Below, piece by piece: positions 16,864-26,609 of a stretch of 64,000 nucleotides of DNA. The notes beneath the pieces were generated by a model. It saw only the letters and a program-made list of their open reading frames with translations. It was not told where the DNA came from and ran no database searches. The stretch's first letter is position 1. Each line of letters opens with the position of its first letter. Source of the DNA: Caballeronia novacaledonica (GTDB taxonomy: Bacteria > Pseudomonadota > Gammaproteobacteria > Burkholderiales > Burkholderiaceae); the NCBI RefSeq assembly GCF_900258035.1, contig NZ_OGTP01000001.1:434001-498000 (forward strand), given 5' to 3'. The translations under genes and the position numbers were made by a program.

Positions 16864-17760
16864 ATGCAAATCGGCTTCGTTGGTTTGGGTCACATGGGCG
16901 GTCCGATGGCCGCCAATCTCCTGAAGGCCGGGCACACCCTGACGGCGTTCGATCTCGTGCCCGAGGCGCTCGACGCGGCGAAGGCGGCGGGGGCGACGCT
17001 GGCCGCATCGCCGCGCGCGGCGGCCGGGGGCGCGGAAGTCGTCATCACCATGCTTCCCGCGGCGCAGCATGTCAAAGCGGTCTATCTGAACGACGACGGC
17101 GTGCTCGCCGGTGTCGCGAAAGGCGTGCCGCTCGTCGACAGCAGCACGATCGATCCGGCCACCGCGAAACTCATCGGCGAAACGGCGGCGAAACAGGGCA
17201 ATCCCTTCGCGGATGCGCCGGTTTCCGGCGGCGTCGTCGGCGCGCAAGCGGGCACGCTGACGTTCATGGTCGGCGCCGATGAAGCGCTCTTCGAAACGCT
17301 GCGTCCCGTCCTTTCCGGTATGGGCAAGAACATGGTGCGCTGCGGCGAAACGGGCACCGGTCAGATCGCGAAAATCTGCAATAACCTGCTGCTGGCGATT
17401 TCCATGATCGGCGTTGCGGAAGCGATGAAACTAGGCGAAACGCTCGGCATCGATCCGACGAAACTGGCGAGTATCGTCAATACATCGACTGGCCGTTGCT
17501 GGAGTTCGGATACGTGTAATCCCTATCCCGGCATTATCGAGACGGCGCCCGCTTCGCGCGGATATTTAGGCGGTTTCGGCGCGGATCTGATGCTGAAGGA
17601 TCTGGGCCTTGCGGTCGATGCGGCGCGCGGCGCTAAGCAGCCCGTTTTCATGGGCGCGCTGGCACAACAGTTGTATCAGTCGATGAGCCAGCAAGGACTC
17701 GGCGGACTCGATTTTTCAGGCATTATCAAGCTGTACGCGAAGCAACAAAACGGCCAGTAG
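16864..17760 (+). CDS. mmsB: 3-hydroxyisobutyrate dehydrogenase
   Basis: A 298-residue NAD-dependent beta-hydroxyacid dehydrogenase that oxidises 3-hydroxyisobutyrate to methylmalonate semialdehyde, the substrate of MmsA. The Rossmann motif GLGHMGGPMA (7-16) and the family stretches DAPVSGGVVGA and GTGQIAKICNNLLL, which contains the catalytic Lys, are clear. It is preceded by GAGGGAGCG and lies 12 bases after mmsA. The gene closes the operon; an inverted repeat follows 17 bases later. Codon choice becomes slightly less GC-rich towards its 3' end, which I note without interpreting. Confidence 0.97.
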   Translation: MQIGFVGLGHMGGPMAANLLKAGHTLTAFDLVPEALDAAKAAGATLAASPRAAAGGAEVVITMLPAAQHVKAVYLNDDGVLAGVAKGVPLVDSSTIDPATAKLIGETAAKQGNPFADAPVSGGVVGAQAGTLTFMVGADEALFETLRPVLSGMGKNMVRCGETGTGQIAKICNNLLLAISMIGVAEAMKLGETLGIDPTKLASIVNTSTGRCWSSDTCNPYPGIIETAPASRGYLGGFGADLMLKDLGLAVDAARGAKQPVFMGALAQQLYQSMSQQGLGGLDFSGIIKLYAKQQNGQ

Positions 17761-17777
17761 CGAATCAAACGAGTCAT

Positions 17778-17807
17778 GAATTCGGCACGTACGCACGTGC
17801 CGAATTC
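17778..17807. repeat. Perfect 13-bp inverted repeat after mmsB
   Basis: GAATTCGGCACGT (17778-17790) and ACGTGCCGAATTC (17795-17807) flank the four-base loop ACGC. It lies just past the mmsB stop and lacks a strong T tract, so it may end or stabilise the mmsAB transcript, or be a protein site. Confidence 0.55.
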
Positions 17808-18024
17808 AAACGTCTAAATAACTGCGTTGTTCAGTTGCACTGCACAATACATCGCGCAATCTCTTACTGGGCGTGATCATCGGGAATACGATGATTCGCT
17901 TTCCCAAAAATTGTCCTATTCTGAAAGCACGACGCCCGTCTGCCGTTCGGTCAGAACGCTCCGGTTGCGCCACGGTGCTGGTAGAACGCCCGTCATTTTC
18001 GGGCAATCAGATGAGGAGTACGCG

Positions 18025-18381
18025 ATGCAAGTAACACGTCACTTAAATATGGAATTGCGGCACGCCACGGTGCCGACTTATGTAGCCAGCTATTTCTTCC
18101 CGTTGCTGCTATTGGCATACGAAGCCTGGCGAGTGGGTTCCTGGGTCGCGGTGAACGGCTTTAATTTCATGAACTTCAACTCGATGGGTTACGAGTTCGC
18201 GTTGATGATCGCCGTGTTCTGTATGCAGGTTATCGTGGAAATCGCGTTCCTCGCGGGGGCCGTTCTGACGAAGCACAAGGACGTCGGCCACCGGCTGGCG
18301 AATCTGTCGCTGGGTCTGTTCTGCTCGCTGGTGGTGCTGGGTTTCGATCTTGCACTGCAATATGGACTGAGCGGAAGTTAA
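18025..18381 (+). CDS. Small multi-pass membrane protein, unknown
   Basis: A 118-residue hydrophobic protein with about three membrane helices (roughly 17-35, 50-75 and 90-112 by eye). The start at 18025 is supported by ATGAGGAG eight bases upstream; the open frame extends 66 codons further upstream but without membrane character. The sequence FNFMNFNSMGYEFALMIAV is rich in Phe and Met. I do not recognise a family. It stands alone, closed by a strong terminator shared with the convergent FAD oxidoreductase gene. Confidence 0.75.
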   Translation: MQVTRHLNMELRHATVPTYVASYFFPLLLLAYEAWRVGSWVAVNGFNFMNFNSMGYEFALMIAVFCMQVIVEIAFLAGAVLTKHKDVGHRLANLSLGLFCSLVVLGFDLALQYGLSGS

Positions 18382-18418
18382 TCGCGGGCAGTGCCCGAAT
18401 TTGATTCGGAAAACTAAG

Positions 18419-18447
18419 ACGCCGGTTGCCCGCAACCGGCGTTTTTG
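18419..18447 (+). terminator. Rho-independent terminator (plus strand, maybe both)
   Basis: Arms ACGCCGGTTGC and GCAACCGGCGT around a short CC centre, followed by TTTTTGTTTT. It closes the small membrane protein gene and, read on the minus strand, could also serve the convergent oxidoreductase gene, though with a weaker T run. Confidence 0.88.
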
Positions 18448-18457
18448 TTTTATGAGC

Positions 18458-19894
18458 CTAGCAACCCGCTGCGCCCGGTAGCGCCGGCGGCGTCTCCGAA
18501 CGTTCCTCGTAGCATTTTCGGTCCGCATCCTTCAGCGCGCTGCGCAAACCTTCTTCCACGACCGGATGATAGAAAGGCAGCTTGAGCGCCTCGTCGAGCG
18601 TCAGTTCCAGTTGCAGCGCCCACGCGAGCAAGTGCCCGAGATGTTCCATCGCCGGGCCGCAGCCTTGCGCGCCGCGCAGCTTGCCGGTTTTCGCGTCGGC
18701 GTAGACGTGCAGCAGGCCGCGATTCTGCCGCATCACGCGGCTTCTGCCCTGATTCTCGAACGATGCTTCGCCGGTCACCGTCATCTGCTTGTCGAGATCG
18801 TCGTATGACGCGCCGACGATCGCCACCTGCGGCTCGCTGAAGACGAGCGAGAAGGGCACCTTGCGCTTGACCCTCTGCACGTCGGGGAAGCGCGCGGCGT
18901 TGTCGCCGGCGAGCTTGCCTTCGTCGGCGGCGTCGTGAAGCCAGGGGCGCGTGCCGTCGCAATCGCCTGCTATGAAAACGGAACTTTCGCCGCATTGCAT
19001 CGTGGTTTCGTCGAAGAGCGGCACGCCTTTTTCATTCAGTTCGATGCCCGCGTTTTCGAGCGCGAGCGATTTCAGATTGGGCTTGCGGCCCGTCGCGGCG
19101 AGTACGAGGTCGAAGCGCTCGACGTGCTTGTCGCCATCCGGCGTCGTGAAGCGCAGCGCAGGCATGCCGTCTTCGAGCGACATGTCGTCGAACTTCGCGT
19201 CGGGATCGAAATAGAACTCGTCGGCGAGCGCGGCGGTGAGTGCATCGCGCACGGGCTTGTCGGTGAGCGCCGCCACGTTGCCGCCCTTGCCGAACATGAA
19301 GATTTCGATGTCGAGGCGGGCGAGCGCCTGCCCGAGTTCCAGCGCGATCGGTCCCGCGCCGAACACCACGATGCGTTTGGGCAGCGTGCGCAGTTCGAAA
19401 AGATCGTCGCTCGTGATGAGCTTGTCGCCGAACACCTTCAGTTCGTCGGGCACGCTCGGCGCCGCGCCCGTCGCGATCACGATGCGCTTCGCCTCGACCC
19501 GCGTCTCGCCGCCTACGACGAGCCACGTCGGCGCTTCGAAGCGCGCCTCGCCGCGCAGCAGCACGCCGGCGGGCAGCGCATTCACTTCTTCGATCACGCT
19601 CTTGACGAAGTAATCGCGTTCGCGCCGCACGTAGTCGAGCACGTGCGCGTAGTTCGCGTCGAGCGCGTGCGTGCCTTCGATGCCGCGCGCGGCCAACGAA
19701 TGCGCGTCGTGCAAGCCGTTCGCCGCCGCGAGCAGCAGCTTCGACGGCATGCAGCCGACGCGTGCGCACGTCGTGCCCAGCTCGCCGCTTTCGATCAGCA
19801 CCGCGTTCGCGCCCGCGAGCCGCGCCGCGCGAAACGCGGCCAGGCCGGCCGTGCCCGCGCCGATCACGGCAACGTCCACCTTGAGTTCGTTCAT
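18458..19894 (-). CDS. FAD-dependent disulfide oxidoreductase, dihydrolipoamide dehydrogenase type
   Basis: A 478-residue flavoprotein of the class I pyridine nucleotide-disulfide oxidoreductases. FAD motif GAGTAG (12-17), redox disulfide Cys43/Cys48 in GTTCARVGCMPSK, second dinucleotide motif GAGPIA, FAD site FIAGDCDGT, and the C-terminal dimer-interface His in YHPVVEEG are present. It resembles dihydrolipoamide dehydrogenase, but no 2-oxoacid dehydrogenase E1 or E2 gene is adjacent, so the partner is unknown and a specialised role is possible. Downstream end meets a terminator; upstream, 30 bases away, is an SDR gene in the same orientation. Confidence 0.88.
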   Translation of the reverse strand: MNELKVDVAVIGAGTAGLAAFRAARLAGANAVLIESGELGTTCARVGCMPSKLLLAAANGLHDAHSLAARGIEGTHALDANYAHVLDYVRRERDYFVKSVIEEVNALPAGVLLRGEARFEAPTWLVVGGETRVEAKRIVIATGAAPSVPDELKVFGDKLITSDDLFELRTLPKRIVVFGAGPIALELGQALARLDIEIFMFGKGGNVAALTDKPVRDALTAALADEFYFDPDAKFDDMSLEDGMPALRFTTPDGDKHVERFDLVLAATGRKPNLKSLALENAGIELNEKGVPLFDETTMQCGESSVFIAGDCDGTRPWLHDAADEGKLAGDNAARFPDVQRVKRKVPFSLVFSEPQVAIVGASYDDLDKQMTVTGEASFENQGRSRVMRQNRGLLHVYADAKTGKLRGAQGCGPAMEHLGHLLAWALQLELTLDEALKLPFYHPVVEEGLRSALKDADRKCYEERSETPPALPGAAGC

Positions 19895-19924
19895 TCCGCT
19901 CCCCGTGTTTTTGTCGATGCGGCT

Positions 19925-20725
19925 TCAGCCGTTATCCGCGAATCCCGGATAAAGCGTCATGCCGCCATCGACGAAAAGCGTGGTGCCGACGACGTAATCG
20001 CTGTCGTCGGACGCGAGCCAGACCGCCGCGCGGCCGATATCCTCCACTTCGCCGACGCGCCCGTACGGAATCAGCGTCAGAAGCTTGTCGAGGTTCTCCG
20101 GCGTGTCCCACGCGTCCTTGTTGATCGGCGTGCGAATCGCGCCCGGCGCGATGCCGTTCACGCGGATGCGCTGCGGCGCGACTTCCTGCGCGATGGTTTT
20201 CATCATCATCTGAATGCCGCCTTTGGACGCGGCGTAGTTCACATGTCCCGCCCACGGAATGACCTCGTGAACCGAGCTCATGCAGATGATCTTGCCGAGC
20301 GCCTTCGACACGTCGCGCATGCCGCGCCGCTCGAACGCGCGCACGGCGCGCTGCGCGGTGAGGAACTGGCCGGTGAGATTGGTTTCGATCACCGTGTTCC
20401 AGTCGGCGAGCGTGAGCGCGGTGAGCTTCGCGTCCTTTTGCAGCCCGGAATTCGCGACGACGATATCGACGGTGCCGAAGCACTTCACGACGGCATCGAA
20501 CATTGCGTCGATCTGGGATTCGTCGGACACGTCGGCGCCGACGGCGAACGCTTCGCCGCCTTTGGCCGTGATCGCGGCGGCGAGCTTTTCAGCCGGTTCG
20601 GCGTGCGCGTGATAGTTGATGGCGACGTGCGCGCCCGCATCGGCGAGCGCGGTGGCGACGCCCGCGCCGATGCCCGAACTCGCGCCCGTCACGAGCGCGA
20701 TCTGTCCTGCGAGGGGTTTGTGCAT
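19925..20725 (-). CDS. Short-chain dehydrogenase, glucose 1-dehydrogenase type
   Basis: A 266-residue classical SDR. TGASSGIG (13-20) binds the nucleotide and the Ser-Tyr-Lys set is visible as MSSVHE and YAASKGG; the usual NAG is NSG. The overall pattern (NYHAHAEPAEKL, GRVGEVEDIGRAAVWLASD, TLFVDGGMTLYPGF) resembles NAD(P)-dependent glucose 1-dehydrogenases of the Bacillus type, but substrate inference within SDRs is weak. It lies between glgA and the FAD oxidoreductase, all on the minus strand, so a link to glucose or trehalose/glycogen metabolism is plausible but unproved. Confidence 0.85.
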   Translation of the reverse strand: MHKPLAGQIALVTGASSGIGAGVATALADAGAHVAINYHAHAEPAEKLAAAITAKGGEAFAVGADVSDESQIDAMFDAVVKCFGTVDIVVANSGLQKDAKLTALTLADWNTVIETNLTGQFLTAQRAVRAFERRGMRDVSKALGKIICMSSVHEVIPWAGHVNYAASKGGIQMMMKTIAQEVAPQRIRVNGIAPGAIRTPINKDAWDTPENLDKLLTLIPYGRVGEVEDIGRAAVWLASDDSDYVVGTTLFVDGGMTLYPGFADNG

Positions 20726-20782
20726 GTGCGTTTCCGTGTGAAGTTTCCTCGTCGGCGATGCAAGTTGCGCGCCCGATGAACC

Positions 20783-22246
20783 TCACGCCCGAAGCAATCC
20801 CTGGTACACCTCGGCGTACTCGAGCGCCGCCGCCTCCCAACTGAAGCTCTGGCTCATCGCGCGCTTGACGACGGCTTTCCAGTCCGAGCGCCGCGCTTTC
20901 AGGGCGTACGCGCGCCGGATCGCGCCGACGATGCCCGCGCGATCGAAGGTATCGAAGACGAAGCCGGTCGCGAGATCGTCGGCGAGATTTTCGAGCGAAC
21001 AATCGACGACGGTATCGGCCAGCCCGCCCACGCGATGCACGAGCGGCGGCGCGCCGTACGCGAGCGCATAAAGCTGCGTGAGGCCGCACGGCTCGAAGCG
21101 CGACGGCACCATCACCACGTCGCTGCCGGCGATGATCGAATGCGACAGCGTCTCGTCGAAACCGAGCTCGACCGCGACCGCGCCCGGATGGGCCGCCGCC
21201 GCGTTCTTCATGCCGGTTTCGAGCGCCGGATCGCCGGTGCCGAGCACGACGAGCTGGCCGCCGCGCTGCACGATATCCGGCACGGCCGAGAGCAGCAGAT
21301 CCAGCCCTTTCTGCTCGGTCAGCCGGCTGACGACGCCGAAGAGGAGCGCGTCTTCGTCGCGCGCGAGTTCCATCCGCTCCTGCAACGCCGCCTTGCACTT
21401 CGACTTGGCCGAAGGCTTCGACGCGGTGTACTTCGACGCGATGGATTCATCGGCCGCCGGGCTCCAGATCGAATAATCGACGCCGTTCAGAATGCCGGTG
21501 ATGTCGTGCGTGCGGGTTTGCAGCAGGCCGTGCAGCCCGGCGCCGTGCGCCTGCGTCTGGATTTCGCGCGCGTAGGTCGGGCTCACCGTCGTAATGCGGT
21601 CCGCGTAATAGAGACCCGCCTTCAGAAACGAGACGAGGCCGTAAAACTCCACGCCATCGACCGCGTAAAAGTCGCCGGGCAACTGCAGCGCGCCGAACGC
21701 CGACGCAGCAAACGTGCCCTGATACGCGAGGTTGTGCACGGTCATCACGCTCGCGACTCTCGCCGCGCCGCCGCGCTCGAACGCGCGCAGATACGCGGGC
21801 GCGAGCCCCGCGTGCCAGTCGTGCGCATGGACGATATGCGGCTTCCACGCCGGATCGGCGCCCGTCGCGATGCGAGCCGCCGCCCAGCCGAGCAGCGCGA
21901 AGCGGCGGTCGTTGTCGGCATACGAGCGATGCGCGGCGTCGAGATACGGATTGCCCGGGCGATCGTAGAACTGATCCGCGCGCACGACGTACACCACCAC
22001 GCCGTGCGGCTGCAGCACGCCGCGCTCGAGCCGCACGTCGCCCGCGCCGAACGCCGCGCCCAGACCGGCGACGGGTTGAAGGTCGTCGAGACCCGCGAGC
22101 ACGGCGGGAAAGCCCGGCAGCACGACGCGCGCATGCGTGCCCAGTTGCGACTGCGCGGGCGGCAACGCGCCGACGACATCGGCGAGGCCGCCGGTTTTCA
22201 ACAGCGGAAACATTTCTGCTGCGGCATGCAGCACGCATACGGTCAT
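20783..22246 (-). CDS. glgA: Glycogen synthase (ADP-glucose:starch glucosyltransferase)
   Basis: A 487-residue GT5 glycosyltransferase elongating alpha-1,4-glucan from ADP-glucose. The N-terminal substrate motif appears as KTGGLADVVGALP (about 17-29), the GT5 centre as HAHDWHAGL, and the C-terminal nucleotide-sugar site as SRFEPCGLTQLYALAYG. Length is normal. The gene follows glgC in the same direction (54 bases apart), which makes ADP-glucose for it. No branching enzyme, debranching enzyme or phosphorylase lies nearby, so the rest of the glycogen pathway must be encoded elsewhere. Confidence 0.97.
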   Translation of the reverse strand: MTVCVLHAAAEMFPLLKTGGLADVVGALPPAQSQLGTHARVVLPGFPAVLAGLDDLQPVAGLGAAFGAGDVRLERGVLQPHGVVVYVVRADQFYDRPGNPYLDAAHRSYADNDRRFALLGWAAARIATGADPAWKPHIVHAHDWHAGLAPAYLRAFERGGAARVASVMTVHNLAYQGTFAASAFGALQLPGDFYAVDGVEFYGLVSFLKAGLYYADRITTVSPTYAREIQTQAHGAGLHGLLQTRTHDITGILNGVDYSIWSPAADESIASKYTASKPSAKSKCKAALQERMELARDEDALLFGVVSRLTEQKGLDLLLSAVPDIVQRGGQLVVLGTGDPALETGMKNAAAAHPGAVAVELGFDETLSHSIIAGSDVVMVPSRFEPCGLTQLYALAYGAPPLVHRVGGLADTVVDCSLENLADDLATGFVFDTFDRAGIVGAIRRAYALKARRSDWKAVVKRAMSQSFSWEAAALEYAEVYQGLLRA

Positions 22247-22300
22247 CGGCGCTCCCGTCGAGTGGATTCGTGTTGTCGTGGCCGTCCGGCGCGCCGCTCG

Positions 22301-23575
22301 CTAACCTTGCGGCAATCGCGCCAGCGCGTCGCGCGTGATGAGCGTGACGCCCGAGTCCGTGCGGAAGAAGCGCGCGGCATCGTCGTCCGGATCCTCGCCG
22401 ACCACGAGACCCTCGGGCACCGTGCAACCGCGGTCGATCACGACGCGCTGCAATCTGCAACTCGGCCCGATGGTCACCTGAGGCAACAAGACTGCCTCAT
22501 TGATGTTACAGAACGAGTGCACCCGCACCGCCGACGAAAACACCGACTTCGACACCTGCGATCCCGAGATCACGCAGCCGCCGCACACGAGCAGATTGGT
22601 GATCGCGCCTTGCTGGCCGTTCAGGTCGCGCACGAACTTGCCGGGCGGCAACTGTTCCTGGTTGGTCCAGATCGGCCAGTTGCGGTCGTAGAGATCGAGT
22701 TCGGGGATCGTCGAGGCGAGGTCGAGGTTCGCCGACCAGTAGGCGTCCACGGTGCCGACGTCGCGCCAGTACGCGGGCGCCTCGGGATCGGTGCTCGACG
22801 TGACGCACGACATGCCGAACGGATGCGCGATCGCCTTGCCCGTCGTCACGACGCGCGGAATGATGTCCTTGCCGAAGTCGTGATCCGTGTTCGACGTCTC
22901 GATGTTCTCCTGCAGCATCTCGTAGAGATATTTCGCGCTGAACACGTAAATGCCCATGCTCGCGAGCGCGATGTCGGGCTTTCCGGGCATCGCGGGCGGA
23001 TCGGCGGGCTTTTCGAGAAAATCGGTGACGCGGCGGTTCTCGTCGACGTGCATCACGCCGAACGCGACGGCATCCATGCGCGGCACCTCGATACAGCCGA
23101 CCGTGCAGTCCGCGCCGCTCTCCACGTGGTCGAGCACCATGCGCGTGTAATCCATCTTGTAGACGTGATCGCCCGCCAGCACGATGACGAATTGCGGCCC
23201 GATCGAACGGATGATGTCGAGGTTTTGATAGACCGCGTCGGCGGTGCCGCGATACCAGCTCGAATCGACGCGCTGCTGCGCCGGCCAGATATCGATGAAC
23301 TCGTTGAACTCGCCACGCAGGAAACCCCAGCCGCGCTGGAGATGGCGAATGAGCGAATGGGCCTTGTATTGCGTGACGACGGCGATGCGCCGGATGCCGG
23401 AATTGAGGCAGTTGGACAGCGCGAAGTCGATGATGCGGTACTTGCCGCCGAAGTGAACGGCCGGCTTCACGCGCTTGTCGGTGAGCGGGCCGAGGCGGGT
23501 GCCGCGCCCGCCGGCGAGAACGATTGCGAGGGTCGACTTCTGCAAATCGGTGCGATTCTTGGACAGCGTCTCCAT
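22301..23575 (-). CDS. glgC: Glucose-1-phosphate adenylyltransferase
   Basis: A 424-residue enzyme forming ADP-glucose from ATP and glucose 1-phosphate, the committed step of glycogen synthesis. The pyrophosphorylase motif is [20 protein letters not shown] in shortened form at about 20-39; further motifs are [16 protein letters not shown] and [12 protein letters not shown], and the C-terminal left-handed beta helix is present ([13 protein letters not shown]). The N-terminal METLSKNRT region is short. AGGAGG precedes the ATG closely. It leads the glgC-glgA pair; the 495-base upstream gap separates it from divergent pdxY. Confidence 0.97.
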   Translation of the reverse strand: METLSKNRTDLQKSTLAIVLAGGRGTRLGPLTDKRVKPAVHFGGKYRIIDFALSNCLNSGIRRIAVVTQYKAHSLIRHLQRGWGFLRGEFNEFIDIWPAQQRVDSSWYRGTADAVYQNLDIIRSIGPQFVIVLAGDHVYKMDYTRMVLDHVESGADCTVGCIEVPRMDAVAFGVMHVDENRRVTDFLEKPADPPAMPGKPDIALASMGIYVFSAKYLYEMLQENIETSNTDHDFGKDIIPRVVTTGKAIAHPFGMSCVTSSTDPEAPAYWRDVGTVDAYWSANLDLASTIPELDLYDRNWPIWTNQEQLPPGKFVRDLNGQQGAITNLLVCGGCVISGSQVSKSVFSSAVRVHSFCNINEAVLLPQVTIGPSCRLQRVVIDRGCTVPEGLVVGEDPDDDAARFFRTDSGVTLITRDALARLPQG

Positions 23576-24070
23576 GCCAGCCTCCTGATTTGACCTGCGA
23601 CGATTGATGTATTGCCGTGTATTCGTCCTCGTGTGCTTTCGCTGAGTTTTGATGAAGCATTATCCGGCGGGCATTCAACTCCGTGTGCTGAAGTCGCTCA
23701 TTTTTTCTTGATGCGATTTTCTCGATGCCGGGCGCCGATGCCGCCGCGTGGATCGAGCAAACCGCATGCCGAATCGCGTACGGACGTGCTGCGCGGCGTC
23801 TTTTGACCGCGACGGTGTTGCAGCCGCGCGACCTTCCGGGCTTCTGATCGATCGGATCGCTTGATAAAACGCGTGTTGCGGATTTATATCGATTACGCCA
23901 TGCCGCAGTGCGTCGAGGCACGGCACAATACGAAGATTGCGATGCCCGCGCACGCCCGCTGACGGCGTCCACGGGCATTCTTCGTCGGGCCGGTGCCGCG
24001 CTGCGCCGCACGACCATCGGTACGACAAAACGTTTTATCCGACCGGACACGATCAATCGGGAATCAGAAC
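23576..24070. promoter_or_regulatory. Divergent regulatory region between glgC and pdxY
   Basis: 495 bases with no supported gene. On the plus strand TTGATA (23861-23866) and TATATC (23885-23890), 18 bases apart, could be a promoter for pdxY. GATAAAACG at 23863-23871 is repeated in inverted form as CGTTTTATC at 24031-24039; significance unclear. The AT-rich patch at 23630-23720 may carry the glgC promoter. Confidence 0.35.
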
Positions 24071-24952
24071 ATGAACAACGTCCTGAGCATTCAATCGCAT
24101 GTGGTGTTCGGCCACGCCGGTAATAGCGCGGCGGTATTTCCGATGCGGCGTCTCGGCGTCAACGTCTGGCCGCTCAACACCGTGCAGTTCTCCAATCACA
24201 CGCAGTACGGCCGCTGGACCGGCAGCGCGTTCGACGCCGACGAGTTGCAGAACGTGATCGAGGGCATCGGCGCGATCGGCGTGCTTGCGCGCTGCAACGC
24301 GGTGCTGTCCGGCTATCTCGGCGCGCCGGAGCAGGCGCGCGCGGTCGTCGAAATCGTGAAGATGGTGAAGGCGGTGAATCCGCGCGCCCTCTATTTCTGC
24401 GATCCGGTCATGGGTCAGACGGGCGGCTGCACGGTCGCGCCCGGCATCGAGGATTTCCTCGTCACAACGATGCCCGAGATCGCCGATGCGATCATGCCCA
24501 ATCACGTCGAGCTGGAAAAGCTGGTCGGGCGCGCCATCGAGACGGTGGAAGAAGCCGTCGATGCATGCCAGGAAGTGATCGCGCGCGGCCCGCGCATCGT
24601 GCTGGTGAAGCATCTGCTCGACCGCAACAGCCGCGCCGACACCTTCAACATGCTCGCCGTCACGCCGAGCGAAGCGTGGTTCGCGCAGCGCCCGCTCTAT
24701 CCGTTCGCGCGGCAGCCGGTGGGCGTCGGCGATCTGACGAGCGCGGTGTTCGTCGCGCGCACGCTGCAGGGCGATTCGTTGCGCACCGCGCTGGAGCACA
24801 CGCTCGCAGCGGTGAACGCGGTCGTCAAGGCGACTTACGACGCGGGGCGCTACGAGCTGGAAATCGTCGCGTCGCAAGACGAGATCGCGAAGCCGACCGA
24901 CCGCTTTCCCGCGATCCGCGTGACCGGCACGCAGACGGCAAGGGGCCGCTAG
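24071..24952 (+). CDS. pdxY: Pyridoxal kinase
   Basis: A 293-residue ribokinase-superfamily enzyme phosphorylating pyridoxal to pyridoxal 5-phosphate in the vitamin B6 salvage route. Characteristic PdxY features are the N-terminal [20 protein letters not shown], then YFCDPVMG and PNHVELEKL, and near the C-terminus the anion-hole region [14 protein letters not shown]. Start at 24071 gives the standard length; the frame upstream is non-conserved. The stop overlaps the 3' end of the convergent IclR gene by four bases. No other B6 gene is adjacent. Confidence 0.95.
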   Translation: MNNVLSIQSHVVFGHAGNSAAVFPMRRLGVNVWPLNTVQFSNHTQYGRWTGSAFDADELQNVIEGIGAIGVLARCNAVLSGYLGAPEQARAVVEIVKMVKAVNPRALYFCDPVMGQTGGCTVAPGIEDFLVTTMPEIADAIMPNHVELEKLVGRAIETVEEAVDACQEVIARGPRIVLVKHLLDRNSRADTFNMLAVTPSEAWFAQRPLYPFARQPVGVGDLTSAVFVARTLQGDSLRTALEHTLAAVNAVVKATYDAGRYELEIVASQDEIAKPTDRFPAIRVTGTQTARGR

Positions 24953-25755
24953 CCTGCCTTGTCGCCGGCTTCCATCAGGCCGAAACGCCACGACAGACGC
25001 CGCGTCGCGGCGAGAAGGGCGCGCGCCAGCGGGCCGTCCGCGGCGCTGTCGAAGCCGCCCGACGAGCCGATCAACGCGATCACGAGACACACGCTGCCGG
25101 TGTGATCGAACACCGGCGCGGCCAGCGTATGAATGCCGGGCACCGGCGCGCCGAGCGCGGTGTCGAGGCCGCGCGCCCTGATGCCGTCGAGCCGTGCGCG
25201 ATACGCGGCCTCCAGCGCCGCATCCGGCGCCGCGCCCGCGAGCCGGATGCCGTCCTGCTCCATCAGCGACGCGAGCACGTCCGCCGGCAGATGCGCGGCG
25301 TAGACGCGCCCGATCGCCGTATTGACGAACGACATCGCCGTGCCGACGCGCAAGCTCACATGCTGCGGCCGCGCCGATTCTTCCAGCCGGATCACGGTGG
25401 GGCCGAGCGGTCCGAGCGCGGCGGCGGCGACCGTCATCGACGTGCTCGCGGCAAGCGCGACGATCTCGCTTTCCGCGTCGCGGATCGGCGAAAGGCGTTG
25501 CAGCGCGATCAGGCCGAGCTCGCGGCTCAGCGGGCCCGCGTGGAAGAGCCCGGCGTCGTCGCGCGCGAGCAGGCCGACCTTCACGAGACTCACCAGATGC
25601 GCGAATGCCTTCGCGGGCGGCATGCCGGCGGCGGCGGCAAGATCGCGCAGCGTGAGCGGCTGGCCTGCCGCGACCAGTGCGCGCAACAGATCGCCGGTCG
25701 CGTCGAGCGCGTTGATGCCGCGCTGCGGCTTGATGTCTTCGTCGAACATCGTCAT
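24949..25755 (-). CDS. IclR-family transcriptional regulator
   Basis: A 268-residue regulator with an N-terminal winged helix (about 15-75; [21 protein letters not shown]) and a C-terminal GAF-like effector domain ([29 protein letters not shown]). The start at 25755 is chosen because ATG overlaps the stop of the upstream IclR gene (ATGA), indicating translational coupling. The two regulators are diverged paralogues. The 3' end overlaps pdxY by four bases on the other strand. Targets unknown; the divergent MBL-fold gene beyond the sister regulator is the nearest candidate. Confidence 0.87.
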   Translation of the reverse strand: MTMFDEDIKPQRGINALDATGDLLRALVAAGQPLTLRDLAAAAGMPPAKAFAHLVSLVKVGLLARDDAGLFHAGPLSRELGLIALQRLSPIRDAESEIVALAASTSMTVAAAALGPLGPTVIRLEESARPQHVSLRVGTAMSFVNTAIGRVYAAHLPADVLASLMEQDGIRLAGAAPDAALEAAYRARLDGIRARGLDTALGAPVPGIHTLAAPVFDHTGSVCLVIALIGSSGGFDSAADGPLARALLAATRRLSWRFGLMEAGDKAG

Positions 25756-26510
25756 GAAAGCAGTCCGGTGATGTCGCGTGCCGCATCCTTCAGTGCGCGA
25801 GTCAGCGGGCCGTCCCAACCGACGTCGGCGAGGCCGGTCGGGCCGATCGCCGTCAGCGCAAGCTGCATGCGGTGCGCGGCGTCGAACACGGGCACGCTCA
25901 TGCTGCTCACGCCCGGACTCGGCGCATCGACGCTACGTTCGATGCCGCGCGCCCGAATCTCGCCGATACGCTCGCGCATCTCCGGCGCGTCGGCTTCGGC
26001 CTGATGCGCGAGCATCGCGGCGACGCGCGTGTCGTCGTCGAAAGCGCGGAAGACGCGTCCCGTCGATGTCGACGAAAGCGACATCACCGTGCCGACATGC
26101 AGATTGACATGCAACGGATAGCCGCCGCGCTCGTAGCGCACGATGGTCGGCCCTTGCGGACCGGCGACGCTGACCGCGACGCTCATTCCGGTCGCGAGCG
26201 CGAGCGCCGGCACGCGCGACGCGGCCGCACGATACGCCGGCTGATGTTCTAGATTCAATAGACCGAGACGCAGCGAAAGCGGGCCCGGCTCGTAGTTGCC
26301 GGTGAGCGCGTCGCGCTTGACGAGTCCAAGGCGCGTGAGACTCACGAGATACGTGTGCGCCTGCGCGGACGACAGCCCGGCGGCTTCGGCGAGCGCGCTC
26401 AACGCGAGCGGCTCGCGTCTTGCGGCGAGCGCATCGAGCAGACGCGCGCCGACTTCGACGCTCTGGATGCCGCGCTGTTTTTTTTCTTCGCCGGTTTCGG
26501 AACGAGCCAA
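25752..26510 (-). CDS. IclR-family transcriptional regulator, tandem paralogue
   Basis: A 252-residue IclR regulator. HTH at about 20-70 (ALSALAEAAGLSSAQAHTYL) and an effector domain with STSTGRVFRAF and SMSVPVFDAAHRMQLALTAIG. The start is unusual: the frame is open to 26633 with an ATG there, but a TTG at 26510 has GCGGAG five to six bases upstream and begins MARSETGEEKK, a normal IclR N-terminus, so I prefer it; a GTG at 26516 is another option. It is coupled to the second IclR gene and divergent from the MBL-fold hydrolase gene, with a palindrome between. Confidence 0.8.
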   Translation of the reverse strand: MARSETGEEKKQRGIQSVEVGARLLDALAARREPLALSALAEAAGLSSAQAHTYLVSLTRLGLVKRDALTGNYEPGPLSLRLGLLNLEHQPAYRAAASRVPALALATGMSVAVSVAGPQGPTIVRYERGGYPLHVNLHVGTVMSLSSTSTGRVFRAFDDDTRVAAMLAHQAEADAPEMRERIGEIRARGIERSVDAPSPGVSSMSVPVFDAAHRMQLALTAIGPTGLADVGWDGPLTRALKDAARDITGLLS

Positions 26511-26609
26511 AAGCACTCCGCAATCTGGAAAGGATGAACGAACCGCAGATGTTAGCCGAGCAGGCAGCGTCCGATGAACCGATTCGGTACTTACCCGTAA
26601 TTTGCAAAT

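Noticed and set aside
15202-17247. A 681-codon minus-strand open frame opposite mmsA-mmsB
   Set aside because: Antisense shadow of two clearly recognised genes.
21035-23593. An 852-codon plus-strand open frame opposite glgA and glgC
   Set aside because: Same reason: low-complexity Arg/His-rich translation, no ribosome site, recognised genes on the other strand.
23863-24039. GATAAAACG / CGTTTTATC inverted pair before pdxY
   Set aside because: Nine-base arms 160 bases apart in an AT-rich promoter zone can arise by chance; kept only as a note in the region entry.
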